Source: Bradyrhizobium jicamae
GTDB lineage: Bacteria; Pseudomonadota; Alphaproteobacteria; Rhizobiales; Xanthobacteraceae
DNA: 40,435 bases
NCBI RefSeq assembly: GCF_001440395.1
Contig: NZ_LLXZ01000139.1
Coordinates: 1-40,435 of the forward strand
Direction of reading: 5' to 3'
The notes under the pieces were generated by a model. The model saw only the letters and a program-made list of their open reading frames with translations, was not told the origin of the DNA and searched no databases. The position numbers and the translations under genes were made by a program. Below, in pieces: positions 40,297 through 40,435 of the stretch. The number at the start of each line of letters is the position of its first letter. Position 1 is the stretch's first letter.

Positions 40297-40435
40297 TCAG
40301 GCTCCTCTGTAAAGGAGATCGATTAGACCATTGAGGTCAGCAATCTGAAACTCGAAGCCTTCGAGAACGCGCTGTATAGTATAGGCCGCATCGGGCCGAT
40401 CTGGCGACATCCAACTGAGCCGCGGTGGGGATGGC
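40297..40435 (-). CDS. C-terminal end of the gene upstream of the helicase (cut by window edge)
   Basis: Only the last 45 codons are visible, ending V-L-E-G-F-E-F-Q-I-A-D-L-N-G-L-I-D-L-L-Y with a TGA at 40297-40299. The helicase ribosome site lies inside its last codons, so the two are translationally coupled. In Hachiman systems a DUF1837 nuclease (HamA) precedes the helicase (HamB). The visible part is too short to tell whether this is such a protein. Confidence 0.55.
   Translation of the reverse strand, partial: PSPPRLSWMSPDRPDAAYTIQRVLEGFEFQIADLNGLIDLLYRGA

Noticed and set aside
1..40435. CRISPR arrays, rRNA or tRNA genes
   Set aside because: No regularly spaced repeats, no conserved rRNA blocks and no T-loop/acceptor pattern were noticed on reading; a dedicated tRNA scan was not possible.

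Overview
The window is GC-rich DNA of an alphaproteobacterium, most likely a Bradyrhizobium/Rhodopseudomonas/Afipia-type member of the Hyphomicrobiales. The reasons are the rhizobial type of conjugative-element genes, small heat-shock genes with ROSE-like thermosensor leaders, standalone LigD-type ligases beside Ku, and many small rhizobial proteins of unknown function. No rRNA, tRNA or CRISPR array was seen. The window looks like accessory DNA: part of an integrative/conjugative element (ICE), a stress and DNA-repair cargo block, and a defence-like right end.

Region A (about 0.2-16.3 kb, mostly minus strand) is an ICE maintenance and transfer module. Read along the minus strand it holds ArdC anti-restriction protein, a very large ParB, a 1440-residue strawberry-notch-type methylase/helicase, a Toprim protein, a DUF2493 protein, a small membrane protein, DUF736, two DUF2285-type regulators (one frameshifted), an AlpA-like HTH protein, RepA, an unknown ORF where ParA would be expected, DUF2840, and the TraF signal-peptidase-like protease. 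A divergent XRE regulator sits behind a tandem palindromic operator. parB and ardC share a duplicated, foldable 5' leader.

Region B (16.9-31.9 kb) is stress cargo. It holds a LigD-type ligase, MarC, a heat-shock block (three Hsp20 proteins, two ROSE-like leaders, RpoH-type promoters and its own RpoH sigma factor, with several small unknown proteins), a decayed LysR gene, a second LigD-type ligase, a phosphoesterase/Nudix pair, Ku, two Cys-rich proteins and an SRAP (HMCES/YedK-type) protein. Ku and the two ligases suggest an accessory end-joining kit. RpoH plus RpoH-type promoters and thermosensors suggest a self-contained heat-shock circuit.

Region C (32.4-40.4 kb) is accessory and possibly defensive. 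It holds a candidate PD-(D/E)XK-like nuclease, a divergently transcribed HExxH metallopeptidase, a broken tyrosine integrase whose catalytic Tyr is replaced by Cys, a DUF4238 protein, and a 1185-residue Ski2-like helicase preceded by the cut-off end of a tightly coupled partner gene (a Hachiman-like arrangement is possible). An imperfect structured direct repeat lies at 16.56 kb and 35.53 kb, flanking region B and the first part of region C. The second copy is next to the integrase remnant.

Signs of decay are frequent: frameshifts in the DUF6499-DUF2285 gene, in a small gene behind the first ligase and probably at the end of one hsp20; remnants of DUF736, a transposase, LysR and an integrase. 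Some single-base shifts could be sequencing errors.
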